Position numbers and translations under genes: made by a program | Part shown: piece after piece, positions 33,525 to 41,278 of the stretch | How the letters are laid out: each line of letters opens with the position of its first letter | Position numbering within the stretch: the stretch's first letter is position 1 | Assembly: GCF_016907895.1 (NCBI RefSeq) | Contig: NZ_JAFBCV010000011.1 | Coordinates: 62,001 to 126,000 of the forward strand | Reading direction: 5' to 3' | From: Shouchella xiaoxiensis | GTDB lineage: Bacteria; Bacillota; Bacilli; Bacillales; Bacillaceae_D | DNA: 64,000 nt | The notes under the pieces: model-generated | What the model was told of the DNA's origin: nothing | The model's database searches: none | What the model saw: the letters and a program-made list of their open reading frames with translations, nothing else

Positions 33525-34260
33525 ATGACGTCATTTTTGACCGCTGTACTTCTTTTTTTACATTTTTCCCCCCGCGTTCAATTGTCGTTTCAACTAAAAC
33601 ACGCTGGGCATCAATAACCGGGAAGCCGTGTAGTGGAGCGGTGTCTTCAATATAGGATAGTTCTGTACAGCCAAGAATGACAACATCGCAACCATATGAA
33701 GACATTTGCGCTAATACATAGTTATATGCTTGGTAATCAATTGGATCGCCATTTTTCACTTGATCAAAAATAAGCGCATTGACCGTCTCCTGCATCCAGC
33801 TAGGAGGTGCATAGCTTGTTAACCCAACTCGCTCAAGCTCACTTTGATAGAGATGTGCTTGCACAGTTCCTTCTGTAGCCAGTATCCCTACTTGCTTTGC
33901 TTTTGGATTGTTTCGTTTAATGGCGCCAACCGTTTCACGGATCATGTGCACAATCGGAACGTTCGTTTGTGCTTGTAGCTCATCATAAAAATAGTGGGCT
34001 GTATTACAAGGAATTGCAATAAAAGAAGCACCAGCCTGCTCCAGCTGTTTGACATCATCCACTAGCATTGGCAATGGATTCTCAGCTTGATCCGGCTCAA
34101 GTATATATGCTGTACGATCAGGTATGGATGAATGGTGGAACAGCAAAATATTTAGGTGGTCTTGATCACACGAAGCATCGGTTTGATCAACAATGCCTTT
34201 CATAAAGCTAATCGTCGCTTTAGGACCTAACCCACCTATTACACCAACCGGATTATCCAA
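33523..34260 (-). CDS. Aspartate/glutamate racemase family enzyme
   Basis: 245 aa. 'GVIGGLGPKATISFM' is the Asp/Glu racemase N-terminus. The two catalytic Cys are in 'IAIPCNTAHYFYDEL' (about residue 86) and 'VVILGCTELSYIED' (about residue 199), so it is a PLP-independent two-base racemase and both acids/bases are intact. TTG start, AAGGAGA eight bases upstream. It follows the ATP-grasp ligase by 27 bases. Aspartate as substrate is inferred from that partner. Confidence 0.88.
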   Translation of the reverse strand: MDNPVGVIGGLGPKATISFMKGIVDQTDASCDQDHLNILLFHHSSIPDRTAYILEPDQAENPLPMLVDDVKQLEQAGASFIAIPCNTAHYFYDELQAQTNVPIVHMIRETVGAIKRNNPKAKQVGILATEGTVQAHLYQSELERVGLTSYAPPSWMQETVNALIFDQVKNGDPIDYQAYNYVLAQMSSYGCDVVILGCTELSYIEDTAPLHGFPVIDAQRVLVETTIERGGKNVKKEVQRSKMTS

Positions 34261-34287
34261 AATGGATCTCTCCTTCCTGCAAGAACA

Positions 34288-35526
34288 TTATTTATTAATT
34301 GGCGGAAACTTGCTGAATTTACGATAGTAATTAATCTTCGCCGCATTTTCATAAAAGCGACGCTTTAAGTTTTTACCGGCACCACTGTAATCAAGTGGTG
34401 ATTTCACCTGCTTGTTCCGATAAAACTCTTTTACAATTTCTTTAAGCTTTGGATCTTCCACATATTTTAGCAACAAGTTTTTTGGAACAACAGAAAACAA
34501 GACTTCTTCTTGCCCTGTTACTGGTTCAATACGTTCATTATATAGAAAATCTTTTACGTAAAACTCGGCCGTATTATTTCCACCAGCCGTTACGTAATAA
34601 TTGCTTCGCCCAAGGCGTGCATTCAGTTCAAAAAATTTATACTTGCCATCACGTTCGTCGTATTTTAAATCAAAGTTGGAAAACCCGACAAAGTTCATGT
34701 GTTCAATCAACTTCTTCGCTTGTTTGCCAACTTCTTCATTATTCATTGTCCGAATAACGACAGGGTTACCAATCGCGCTTGGCGTGTGATCTTCAAGCAA
34801 TGTCTGTCCAAATGAAGCTAACTTCGTTTCACCATCTTGAGCTGTATAGCAGGTCAAGATATGCATAGATGTATCATCACCAGGGACAAACTCTTGCATA
34901 ATAATTTCTTCCTGATAACCACCATTGCGCATTTTTTGTACATAAGATTTCAGTTCTTCTTCATTTTGAGCAAAATAGACTTTATTTTTTCCAGCAAATG
35001 ATAGCGGCGAGAAGTAAATGCTTCTAGCGGGCTTAATCACAACAGGGTAGGTAAATGGAATCTCCGCCACCTCTGTTTCGTTTGCAGGAATTGTATGTTG
35101 TTTTGGATAATCTAATCCCAATTCTTCACATAGCTCATAGAACTTCGATTTATTTGTTAGAATATCGATATTTTCTCTTGTTGTATAAGGGACCATCCAC
35201 TCGTCAGATGACAGAAATTCACGTATGGCGATAATGCGATCTACGTTTCCATCATCTGTTGCAATAAGGAATTTCGGGATATTCGCGTACGTTGTCTCAA
35301 TCTCAGAAACAAGGTTTAGCAATTCTTTCTCATCTGTATAATTAGGTCTCTCAATTGTTTCAAGTATTGGCGCATGACTAATCGGACCTGATACATTACT
35401 GCTGATAACGATTGATTTTACATAATAAGCTTCATGAAATGATCGGGCAATGCTATAGACACCAAGATTTCCTCCCAGAATTACAGGGATAAATGGTTGG
35501 GATGCTACTGTCTCTGAACGGTTCAA
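34288..35526 (-). CDS. ATP-grasp carboxylate-amine ligase, D-aspartate ligase-like
   Basis: 412 aa. N-terminal Rossmann-like domain ('FIPVILGGNLGVYSIARSF'), then ATP-grasp: 'NKSKFYELCEELGLDYPKQ', 'YPVVIKPARSIYF' (ATP Lys), 'EEIIMQEFVPGDDTSMHIL', and metal ligands in 'YKFFELNARLGRSNYYV' (Glu-x-Asn-x-Arg). Size and C-terminal basic tail resemble Aslfm of Enterococcus faecium, which adds D-Asp to the Lys side chain of peptidoglycan precursors next to the racemase Racfm. TTG start, GAGGA about nine bases upstream. Other carboxylate-amine ligase roles remain possible. Confidence 0.7.
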   Translation of the reverse strand: MNRSETVASQPFIPVILGGNLGVYSIARSFHEAYYVKSIVISSNVSGPISHAPILETIERPNYTDEKELLNLVSEIETTYANIPKFLIATDDGNVDRIIAIREFLSSDEWMVPYTTRENIDILTNKSKFYELCEELGLDYPKQHTIPANETEVAEIPFTYPVVIKPARSIYFSPLSFAGKNKVYFAQNEEELKSYVQKMRNGGYQEEIIMQEFVPGDDTSMHILTCYTAQDGETKLASFGQTLLEDHTPSAIGNPVVIRTMNNEEVGKQAKKLIEHMNFVGFSNFDLKYDERDGKYKFFELNARLGRSNYYVTAGGNNTAEFYVKDFLYNERIEPVTGQEEVLFSVVPKNLLLKYVEDPKLKEIVKEFYRNKQVKSPLDYSGAGKNLKRRFYENAAKINYYRKFSKFPPINK

Positions 35527-36027
35527 AATCGTCCATCCTCTCTACTATCAATAGAATTATGCATAGGTAGAGTTTAAGCGTTTCTACTTTATCGCATTTA
35601 ACTATGAATAAGCATACATGAGTTTCACTTATTGGTAAATGCCTTATATAGAAGAAAAACAACAACAACCTCAATGTTAGCGCTTACTCAAACTAACATC
35701 CAAATAAAACACAGTTAAAGAACCCGTGTGAAGCGTTTAAAAGAGCTCCCTCTTCAGTCATTCATCTTCCAACAAAGAAGCTGTGCTTTCATTAATCGAT
35801 CAAGATTACAAGAAGTTTACTCCGCCTTCGTTACACCATCATATAAAATAAAAGCTGTATTTCTGTATACCCAGACCATTACAGTGCAAGTATAGAACGA
35901 AATGTTGTAACTTCTGCTACCGGACAATTGTAGCCACACCTCATTTAACCGTTCCATAAGCAAGTAAAAATCAAAGCGAGTATGATAAAATACATTAACA
36001 ATTCAAATAGATGAAAGAGGCTCAATT
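35527..36027. other. 500-base intergenic region with a cre-like site
   Basis: It separates divergent genes. ATGTTAGCGCTTACT (35674-35688) departs from the cre consensus at one position and lies 148 bases upstream of the ligase start. TATGAT at 35981-35986 may be the -10 for the LysR gene. No coding frame with a ribosome binding site was found here; the frames are short and AT-rich, and no repeat stands out. Confidence 0.4.
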
Positions 36028-36903
36028 ATGCACATGGACGAGCTAGAAACGTTTGTAGCTCTTGTAAACGAACGTAGTTTCACAAAAGTCGCTTTAAAAA
36101 AATCGATATCTCAACCAACAGTCTCGGTTCACTTAAAAAATTTAGAACGCGAGTTTTCCACTACTTTACTAACGCGTACGACAAAACAGCTTCATCTAAC
36201 TCCTGCAGGGGAACTTTTTTACCAAGAAGCATTAGTCATGCTTCACTCCTACAAGCGCCTGAAAGATACTCTTCATTTACGAAAAACTGAAGTAGCTGGA
36301 CTGTTAAAGATTGGCGCTAGCTTCACGATTGGAGAATATCTCTTACCCGGTATTTTGGCGACCATGCAACAGCAATACCCAGACCTCGAATTTGAAATTA
36401 CAATTAACAATACAGACGCGATCGTTAAAGCCGTTCACCAATTTGATGTTGAAATAGGCTTAATTGAAGGGACAAGCTTAGTAGAAAATGTGACTCAAAC
36501 ACCTTTTAAGCGTGACCGATTATTAATTGTAACTTGCTCAAATGATCATTCTCTTTATTCAACAATTGACCATTTGCAATATCAGGCTTGGGTAATTCGT
36601 GAAGAAGGCTCTGGTACAAGACGTTCATTTGACCATCTCATTCAAGCGAATCAACTAGTAGTCGCCTCTTCACTCGTTATTAGTTCCACCCAAGGAATAA
36701 AAGAAAGCGTCAAAAATGGATTAGGATTAGCCTTGCTCTCAGAAGCGACGATTAAAGAAGAATTAAAACATGGCACCTTGAAAGAAATAAACATACCTGA
36801 CGTTTCTGAGACACGCTCTTTTTCCTACGTCATCAATAAAGAAAGTCCTCTCGAGAAAAATGCACATGCTCTCATTAAAGAACTTCAGAAAGAAGAAGCC
36901 TAA
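36028..36903 (+). CDS. LysR family transcriptional regulator (CysL-like)
   Basis: 291 aa. N-terminal winged HTH 'LETFVALVNERSFTKVALKKSISQPTVSVHLKNLEREFSTTLLTRT' and a C-terminal effector domain ('GLLKIGASFTIGEYLLPGILATM'). The sequence style is that of CysL/YwfK-type regulators of sulfur or nitrogen metabolism. AAAGAGG is about seven bases before the ATG. Its target is unknown; divergent placement makes the ligase/racemase pair a candidate. Confidence 0.85.
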   Translation: MHMDELETFVALVNERSFTKVALKKSISQPTVSVHLKNLEREFSTTLLTRTTKQLHLTPAGELFYQEALVMLHSYKRLKDTLHLRKTEVAGLLKIGASFTIGEYLLPGILATMQQQYPDLEFEITINNTDAIVKAVHQFDVEIGLIEGTSLVENVTQTPFKRDRLLIVTCSNDHSLYSTIDHLQYQAWVIREEGSGTRRSFDHLIQANQLVVASSLVISSTQGIKESVKNGLGLALLSEATIKEELKHGTLKEINIPDVSETRSFSYVINKESPLEKNAHALIKELQKEEA

Positions 36904-36921
36904 TCGGTTTCTTCTTTTTTT
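36890..36921 (+). terminator. Terminator of the LysR gene
   Basis: GAAGAAGCC pairs with GGTTTCTTC (one G.T) around TAATC, followed by seven T. Confidence 0.75.
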
Positions 36922-36995
36922 ATAGCAATTCACCTATTCTAGTAAAAACAAGCGCATGTACCGCTTCTATTGCCTATGCAACAAGCGCGCTTCTA

Positions 36996-37004
36996 CATAC
37001 ATTA
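36996..37004 (+). promoter_or_regulatory. Sporulation-type -10 box (sigma-K/sigma-E like)
   Basis: CATACATTA fits the sigma-K -10 consensus CATAnnnTA, and CATACATT also fits sigma-E. It lies 33 bases upstream of the first small-barrel gene. No matching -35 is evident. Confidence 0.4.
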
Positions 37005-37037
37005 TTAACATAGCAAAGAGAAAGGAGGTTCACTTCA

Positions 37038-37298
37038 ATGGGATATGGATACGGAGGAAGCTACTCTAACTATTCTTACGGCAACTCACAAAACTGTGAC
37101 TGTGATTCATTCTTTAAGAATATTGCTCGCGGTGAGTTTGTAAAAGTGTTATTAAAAGGTGGCGGTCACGTTAAAGGTGAGTTTGTTGACGTTCGTGGTA
37201 ACGTTGTTACTCTTGCTAACGCTGACTGTTATGACAAATGTAAAAAAACGAGAATCATTACAATCTGTTGTGACGACATCACTGCAGTAGAAGTTTAA
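37038..37298 (+). CDS. Cys-rich small-barrel (Sm/DUF2642-like) protein, spore-type
   Basis: 86 aa. A Gly/Tyr/Ser/Asn-rich N-terminus ('MGYGYGGSYSNYSYG') is followed by a Cys cluster 'CDCDSFF' and a compact beta-barrel pattern: 'GEFVKVLLKGGGHVKGEFVD' and 'IITICCDDITAVEV', resembling an Sm/LSm or DUF2642 fold. Six Cys in total, including the CC pair, suggest disulfide cross-linking or metal binding. AAAGGAGG precedes the ATG. Low-complexity Tyr/Gly plus Cys is typical of spore-coat proteins. Paralogue of the next gene (106 bases downstream). Role inferred, not known. Confidence 0.75.
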   Translation: MGYGYGGSYSNYSYGNSQNCDCDSFFKNIARGEFVKVLLKGGGHVKGEFVDVRGNVVTLANADCYDKCKKTRIITICCDDITAVEV

Positions 37299-37346
37299 TG
37301 AGAAAAGCTACAAAAATTGATGAATCTAGCTTGATTCTCTCGCCTA

Positions 37347-37374
37347 CACAGTAAGAGAGTCCGAGCATATTGTA
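37347..37374 (+). promoter_or_regulatory. Sigma-K-like promoter
   Basis: The -35 element ACAC (AC at 37348-37349) is 16 bases from CATATTGTA (37366-37374), which fits CATAnnnTA exactly. Both sigma-K elements and the spacing match, implying late mother-cell expression of the second paralogue. Confidence 0.6.
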
Positions 37375-37403
37375 AAAGTATAGTATGGAAAGGAGGAAAT
37401 TAA

Positions 37404-37703
37404 ATGAGTTGGGGAAATTCTTCTTACGGATGTGGATGTAATTCTTACGGAAACTATGATAACAACAACTACGGTTCTGATTGTAACTGTGACTCTTTCT
37501 TTAAGCACATCGCACGCGGCGAGTATGTAAAAGTCATCTTAAAAGGTGGCGAAGCTGTAAAAGGTAGCTTTGTAGCAATTAAAGGCGATACAGTAGAACT
37601 AGCAAACGCAGACTGTCATCATGAGAGCGATTGTAAATGTGACAAGAAAAAAGTAAGAATCATCACAATCTGCTGTGACGAGATTGTAGCAGTAGAAGTT
37701 TAA
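37404..37703 (+). CDS. Cys-rich small-barrel (Sm/DUF2642-like) protein, second paralogue
   Basis: 99 aa. Same plan as the upstream gene: Gly/Asn/Tyr-rich head with extra Cys ('SYGCGCNSYGNYDNNNYG'), then 'CNCDSFFKHIARGEYVKVIL', 'KGGEAVKGSFVAIKGDTVEL' and the C-terminal 'VRIITICCDEIVAVEV'. An insertion 'HHESDCKCDKKK' adds His and Cys. About 65% identical to its neighbour over the barrel by eye. AAAGGAGG start and its own sigma-K-like promoter. Probably a structural spore-surface protein; no characterised homologue comes to mind. Confidence 0.75.
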   Translation: MSWGNSSYGCGCNSYGNYDNNNYGSDCNCDSFFKHIARGEYVKVILKGGEAVKGSFVAIKGDTVELANADCHHESDCKCDKKKVRIITICCDEIVAVEV

Positions 37704-37710
37704 TAGATAG

Positions 37711-37750
37711 GAAGAACTCGAGTGCATGATGCGCTCGAGTTCTTCTTTTT
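37711..37750 (+). terminator. Terminator of the small-barrel pair
   Basis: GAAGAACTCGAGTGCA pairs with TGCGCTCGAGTTCTTC, followed by six T. Confidence 0.9.
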
Positions 37751-37955
37751 TGGATAGCATGATTGCTTTTCTAACTATGAAATGATTTTAATAAACAATC
37801 AAAAATTCTATTTTCACCCGAAACAGAACTCCCCCTAGTTAAACCATCAATGGTTCATTCTTTAAAATGTGATGCCTCATCGTACTTAACGCTTGTTGTA
37901 GTTCTTTTCCACCTTTAGCGTGCAAAGATAGATAGAGATAGGAATAAATCTCTCT

Positions 37956-38762
37956 TTAGCACAAAAAGAAAGGCAATTGCTCAATTTGATGTTCCGTTAG
38001 AGGATGCTCACTTCTGTATCCTTCAATGAAACGTGTTGAAAATTCTTTAAAGCGTTTACTCCGTTCACTCGAATGCACCGTTTGCATGGCATGGTAAATG
38101 GCAATCGCGATATCATAAATGTACCAATGGTATCTCACATCGCCAAAGTCGAGTAAATACATTTTCTCTCGCCAAAGATGGATGTTCTCATGGTGGAGGT
38201 CATGGTGAATGACGCCGTACTCTTTCTCTTTCTTCGTTAATTGTTGCAGCTGTTTCATAAACCAATTCCATTTTTGCACCAATTCAGAATCAAATTCTTT
38301 GGAAATGACTTCAAATAAAGTTTCCTCTTCCCATTCCGGGAATACAACATTCTCATTCGTACGTTTAACAGCAAGTAGATGATGAAATTGTCCCATGCTC
38401 TTTCCCCATAACAGAACCCAATTAGGATTCTTCTTCCACTCAGTTAACGGTCCACCACCAATTTTATCCATCGCAAACGCATAAAACAGTTTCTGATTGT
38501 CTGCTATTGCTTCTACCTTATTACCCGAAACAGAACGAAGAATCTCAGCCGTACGAACTCCTGCATCTTTGATTAATTCCAATGTATTTACTTCATCTTG
38601 CACGTTTTCCTTCTGTACATCATTTTGTTTGTAACACTTAAGAACATACTCCTGTTGATTTTGAGTAAATTGGTATACGTTCTTGTTAAAGCCACCAATT
38701 AAATGCACGGAGTTTTGGTCTGCACCGTATTGTCTTGCGAGTTTGTTTATGATTGAATCCAT
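37956..38762 (-). CDS. APH-like phosphotransferase, shortened by a nonsense codon
   Basis: 268 aa. Kinase-like fold: 'YVLKCYK' (ATP Lys), 'YGVIHHDLHHENIHL' (catalytic Asp and Asn), 'MYLLDFGDVRYHWYIYDIAIAI' (DFG-like metal site). Homologues of this group phosphorylate small metabolites or homoserine-like substrates and are usually over 300 aa. The frame stops at TAA 37956-37958 after 'LPFFLC', yet resumes in the same frame with 'REIYSYLYLSLHAKGG' for 39 more codons to 37839. A single TTA-to-TAA change would explain this. Whether the truncated form is active is unknown. Confidence 0.75.
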   Translation of the reverse strand: MDSIINKLARQYGADQNSVHLIGGFNKNVYQFTQNQQEYVLKCYKQNDVQKENVQDEVNTLELIKDAGVRTAEILRSVSGNKVEAIADNQKLFYAFAMDKIGGGPLTEWKKNPNWVLLWGKSMGQFHHLLAVKRTNENVVFPEWEEETLFEVISKEFDSELVQKWNWFMKQLQQLTKKEKEYGVIHHDLHHENIHLWREKMYLLDFGDVRYHWYIYDIAIAIYHAMQTVHSSERSKRFKEFSTRFIEGYRSEHPLTEHQIEQLPFFLC

Positions 38763-38810
38763 GCTTCACCACCTCTCCATCTTCCTACGAGTAAAAAGGA
38801 CGTACCGTTA

Positions 38811-38851
38811 CAACGAAACCACCTGTCCTTAGGACAGGTGGTTTCGTTTTG
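38811..38851 (-). terminator. Strong hairpin at the end of folD
   Basis: About 18 bp of perfect stem (ACGAAACCACCTGTCC with its complement) overlaps the folD stop codon. The T-tract is poor, so stop efficiency is uncertain. Confidence 0.7.
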
Positions 38852-39674
38852 CGGATTCGACCGTGTGTTTTAGCAATGTAGCAATAGTTACTGGTCCTAC
38901 TCCACCAGGAACAGGTGTAATGGCTGAGGCTTTTTCTGCACAGCCTTCATAATCACAATCACCCACATTACCCTTATTGTATCCTGCATCAAGAACAACG
39001 GCCCCTTCTTTAATCCAGCTTCCTTTAATAAACTCTGGTTTTCCAACAGCAGCAACAACGATATCTGCTTGCTGCACATGGGAACTCACATCACTTGTAC
39101 GTGAGTGACACGTTGTAACAGTCGCGTTTTTATTTAACAGCATTTGTGAAACCGGTTTTCCGAGAATCGGACTCCGTCCAACCACTACCGCATGTTTTCC
39201 TTCAATGTCTATCTGATAAAAATCGAGTATTGCCATAATGGCTGCAGGTGTACATGATGGGTAGTGCGCAAATCCAAATGCATTTTGAGCAAATCCAAGT
39301 GTTGTTACGCCATCTACATCTTTCTCAATGGCAATTGCATCAAATGCGGCTCGTTCATCGATCTGGCTCGGTACAGGATGTTGCAATAAAATGCCATGCA
39401 CTTGTTCATCGTTATTTAACATGTTTATTTGCAACAACAGTTCTTCTGTTGTTGTCTGCTCAGGCAATTCAATTTTTCTTGATTCAATGCCAAGTTTTTG
39501 GCAGGCATTCCCTTTCATTCTGACATAGGTTGCTGATGAAGGATCATCACCTACAAGAATTGTAGCTAAACATGGAACAATTCCTTTTTGCTTAAGTTCT
39601 TTTACATCATCGGCTAAAGAACGTTTAATATCATTCGCTACTTCTACTCCATCCAATTGTATGGGCTGCTTCAT
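38829..39674 (-). CDS. folD: Bifunctional methylene-THF dehydrogenase/cyclohydrolase FolD
   Basis: 281 aa. 'SATYVRMKGNACQKLGI' holds the catalytic Tyr and Lys, 'HGILLQHPVP' and 'DVDGVTTLGFAQ' the folate site, 'KHAVVVGRSPILGKPVSQML' the NADP site and 'ITPVPGGVGPVTIATLL' the C-terminal signature. It supplies 10-formyl-THF for purine synthesis. Preceded by a ZTP riboswitch, so it is induced when 10-formyl-THF is short. Monocistronic. Confidence 0.96.
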   Translation of the reverse strand: MKQPIQLDGVEVANDIKRSLADDVKELKQKGIVPCLATILVGDDPSSATYVRMKGNACQKLGIESRKIELPEQTTTEELLLQINMLNNDEQVHGILLQHPVPSQIDERAAFDAIAIEKDVDGVTTLGFAQNAFGFAHYPSCTPAAIMAILDFYQIDIEGKHAVVVGRSPILGKPVSQMLLNKNATVTTCHSRTSDVSSHVQQADIVVAAVGKPEFIKGSWIKEGAVVLDAGYNKGNVGDCDYEGCAEKASAITPVPGGVGPVTIATLLKHTVESAKRNHLS

Positions 39675-39703
39675 TCAAACCATCCTTTCTTATTTGAACG
39701 TTC

Positions 39704-39803
39704 TAAAAAGGTAACTCTCCTTGCAAATTACCTCTGCCCAGGCGCACGGCTTTTTTATTCTATGCTTCCTCGTGGTTATCCACATTGCGCCAGTCACATA
39801 GAA
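39704..39803 (-). ncRNA. ZTP (pfl) riboswitch with terminator, upstream of folD
   Basis: On the minus strand P1 is TTCTATG/CATAGAA, enclosing the conserved GTGACTGGCGC and the P2 hairpin GTGGATAACCAC followed by GAGGAAGC. Downstream comes GCCGTGCGCCTGGGCA; GGCGC and GCGCC form the pseudoknot. These are the defining pfl-motif elements (aptamer 39735-39803). The expression platform is AGGTAA/TTACCT with a T5 run (39704-39733). ZTP binding should prevent termination and raise FolD. Confidence 0.92.
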
Positions 39804-40074
39804 AATACACGTTTTCAATAGTAGTTTACCACATAATGAGAAGAATTTGCATTTTCAACGACTGATTTCCGAACAAAAACACATTCTATCAATCTATTCG
39901 TACGTTAATTATCGAATTTTTCTACTGATATCGCATACATCTTGGGTCTTATTAGAATGTCTCTGCCACACCCTAAAAAGGAAACCCTGTTTTTTTTGTA
40001 AATTAGTCTTGTTCTCCTTATATTTTTTCAATAGAATAAGAAGAAAGAATACTTCGATTAGGAGGTTAACTTAC

Positions 40075-40167
40075 TTGCATCTTCTACTAACAAAAACCGC
40101 TCGAATCCTTTTCGGTGCTTGCATCGGTGCTGTGTTTGGAGCAAGCCTCTACCTTCTATTAAATTAA
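40075..40167 (+). CDS. Small membrane peptide, 30 aa
   Basis: TTG at 40075 is nine bases after GGAGG and opens a 30-codon frame, 'LLTKTARILFGACIGAVFGA' then 'SLYLLLN', a single amphipathic/membrane helix with a GxxxG-like core. A strong terminator follows three bases after the stop. A longer frame to 39847 is open but has no start signal and overlaps the riboswitch promoter region. Function unknown. Confidence 0.55.
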   Translation: MHLLLTKTARILFGACIGAVFGASLYLLLN

Positions 40168-40171
40168 AAAT

Positions 40172-40209
40172 CGTCGTATCAGTTTGATTAACTGGTACGA
40201 CGTTTTTTT
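40172..40209. terminator. Bidirectional terminator
   Basis: CGTCGTATCAGTT pairs with AACTGGTACGACG, followed by T7; it serves the 30-aa gene and the convergent TSUP gene. Confidence 0.85.
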
Positions 40210-40213
40210 ATGA

Positions 40214-40936
40214 TCAAATTGCTTCAAGAAGTAAGCTTATTCCCGCTACTAGTAACAATACATACGTAAGTTTCCGAAAAAATCCGACGTTAATGCGCTT
40301 GAACACTATTTGACCTAAAACAAGCCCAATTAAAACAAATGGGAGTGCATACGCACTTAACACCCATACTTCCCTTTGAATACCAACCAGAAGGTATTGT
40401 AGAAACAAGCTAATTGGATAGATAATCATAAAAAAACATAATGTTGTTGCTCGAATTGATTCTTTAGTCATGCGTGCACTTGCAAAATAAACAATAAGTG
40501 GTGGTCCTGGCATACCAATGCTTGAAGTGAGCATTCCTGATAAACTTCCTACTGACAGGTCTCTGGCACTGGTTTGTGTTACCGTCACGTTCCTTACCAA
40601 TAAAAACGTAACAGCGAGCAATAAGAGGCCAACAGCTATCTTAACAAATTGTTCGTTTACTAAATATAATAATCCTACCCCAAGCGGAGCGCCAATCAAG
40701 CTGCCCCAAATCAAACGTTTTACTAACGGAAAATGAATATCCTCCTTAACTTTATAAAGTAAAATAAGTGAAATGATAATGGATAAGACCAAGTTCAATT
40801 GAATCGCTGTTTCAGGTACAAACAGCATAAGTAAAAAAGGGGTTGCAATGATTGAAAACCCAAACCCCGTGCTTGTCTGCAACAATGAGGCGACAAGTAC
40901 AATACTAATAAATAACAAGCTCATGACTTCCTCCAT
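40214..40936 (-). CDS. TauE/SafE (TSUP) family membrane transporter, second copy
   Basis: 240 aa, about eight helices. 'ASLLQTSTGFGFSIIATPFLLMLFVP' and 'GMLTSSIGMPGPPLIVYFASARM' are the two TSUP half-motifs. Putative exporter of sulfite or organosulfonates. The ATG at 40936 has a GGAGG box. Distantly related to the gene at 32747; substrate unknown. Confidence 0.88.
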   Translation of the reverse strand: MEEVMSLLFISIVLVASLLQTSTGFGFSIIATPFLLMLFVPETAIQLNLVLSIIISLILLYKVKEDIHFPLVKRLIWGSLIGAPLGVGLLYLVNEQFVKIAVGLLLLAVTFLLVRNVTVTQTSARDLSVGSLSGMLTSSIGMPGPPLIVYFASARMTKESIRATTLCFFMIIYPISLFLQYLLVGIQREVWVLSAYALPFVLIGLVLGQIVFKRINVGFFRKLTYVLLLVAGISLLLEAI

Positions 40937-41037
40937 TCCTTGCCCACTCTCACTGTACCATTTCTTAATCGAGTGAGAAAGAAACCCTATGTATTCAAGT
41001 CTAAAAAGGTGCTAAATTTTCTTATAAAAAAATACAA

Positions 41038-41065
41038 ACCTTTTTTATGCTCGTTGCATACCTTG
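41038..41065 (+). promoter_or_regulatory. Possible sigma-K-like promoter of yjcZ
   Basis: AC at 41038-41039, 17 bases, then CATACCTTG (41057-41065), one mismatch from CATAnnnTA. Consistent with the spore assignment of the downstream micropeptide. Confidence 0.35.
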
Positions 41066-41097
41066 ATATGGAGAAACGCAGGAAGGGGGCATGCCAA

Positions 41098-41211
41098 GTG
41101 TCATACGCAGGCGGTTACGGAGCTGGCGGTGGATTTGCATTAGTTGTTGTTCTATTCATCTTGCTTATCATCATCGGAGCTTCTTATGTAGGTGGCGGGT
41201 ACGGTTACTAA
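41098..41211 (+). CDS. yjcZ: YjcZ-family sporulation micropeptide
   Basis: 37 aa. GTG start eight bases after AAGGGGG. A Gly/Tyr head ('[11 protein letters not shown]'), one membrane helix ('[19 protein letters not shown]') and a Gly/Tyr tail ('GGGYGY') match the tiny transmembrane YjcZ family (TIGR01732) made during sporulation in bacilli. It is followed by a terminator. Confidence 0.9.
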   Translation: MSYAGGYGAGGGFALVVVLFILLIIIGASYVGGGYGY

Positions 41212-41241
41212 GATTTCTTTGTAAATGAATGTACAAAAAAC

Positions 41242-41278
41242 AGAAGGTGACCCGATTTCTTTACGGGCACCTTCTTTT
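41242..41278. terminator. Bidirectional terminator
   Basis: AGAAGGTG(A)CCCG pairs with CGGGCACCTTCT, with A-run and T-run flanks; between yjcZ and the convergent DUF421 gene. Confidence 0.8.

Noticed and set aside
39847-40074. N-terminal extension of the 30-aa membrane peptide to 106 aa
   Set aside because: No ribosome binding site at 39847; it lies in the divergent promoter region of folD and has atypical composition, whereas TTG 40075 has a good GGAGG box.
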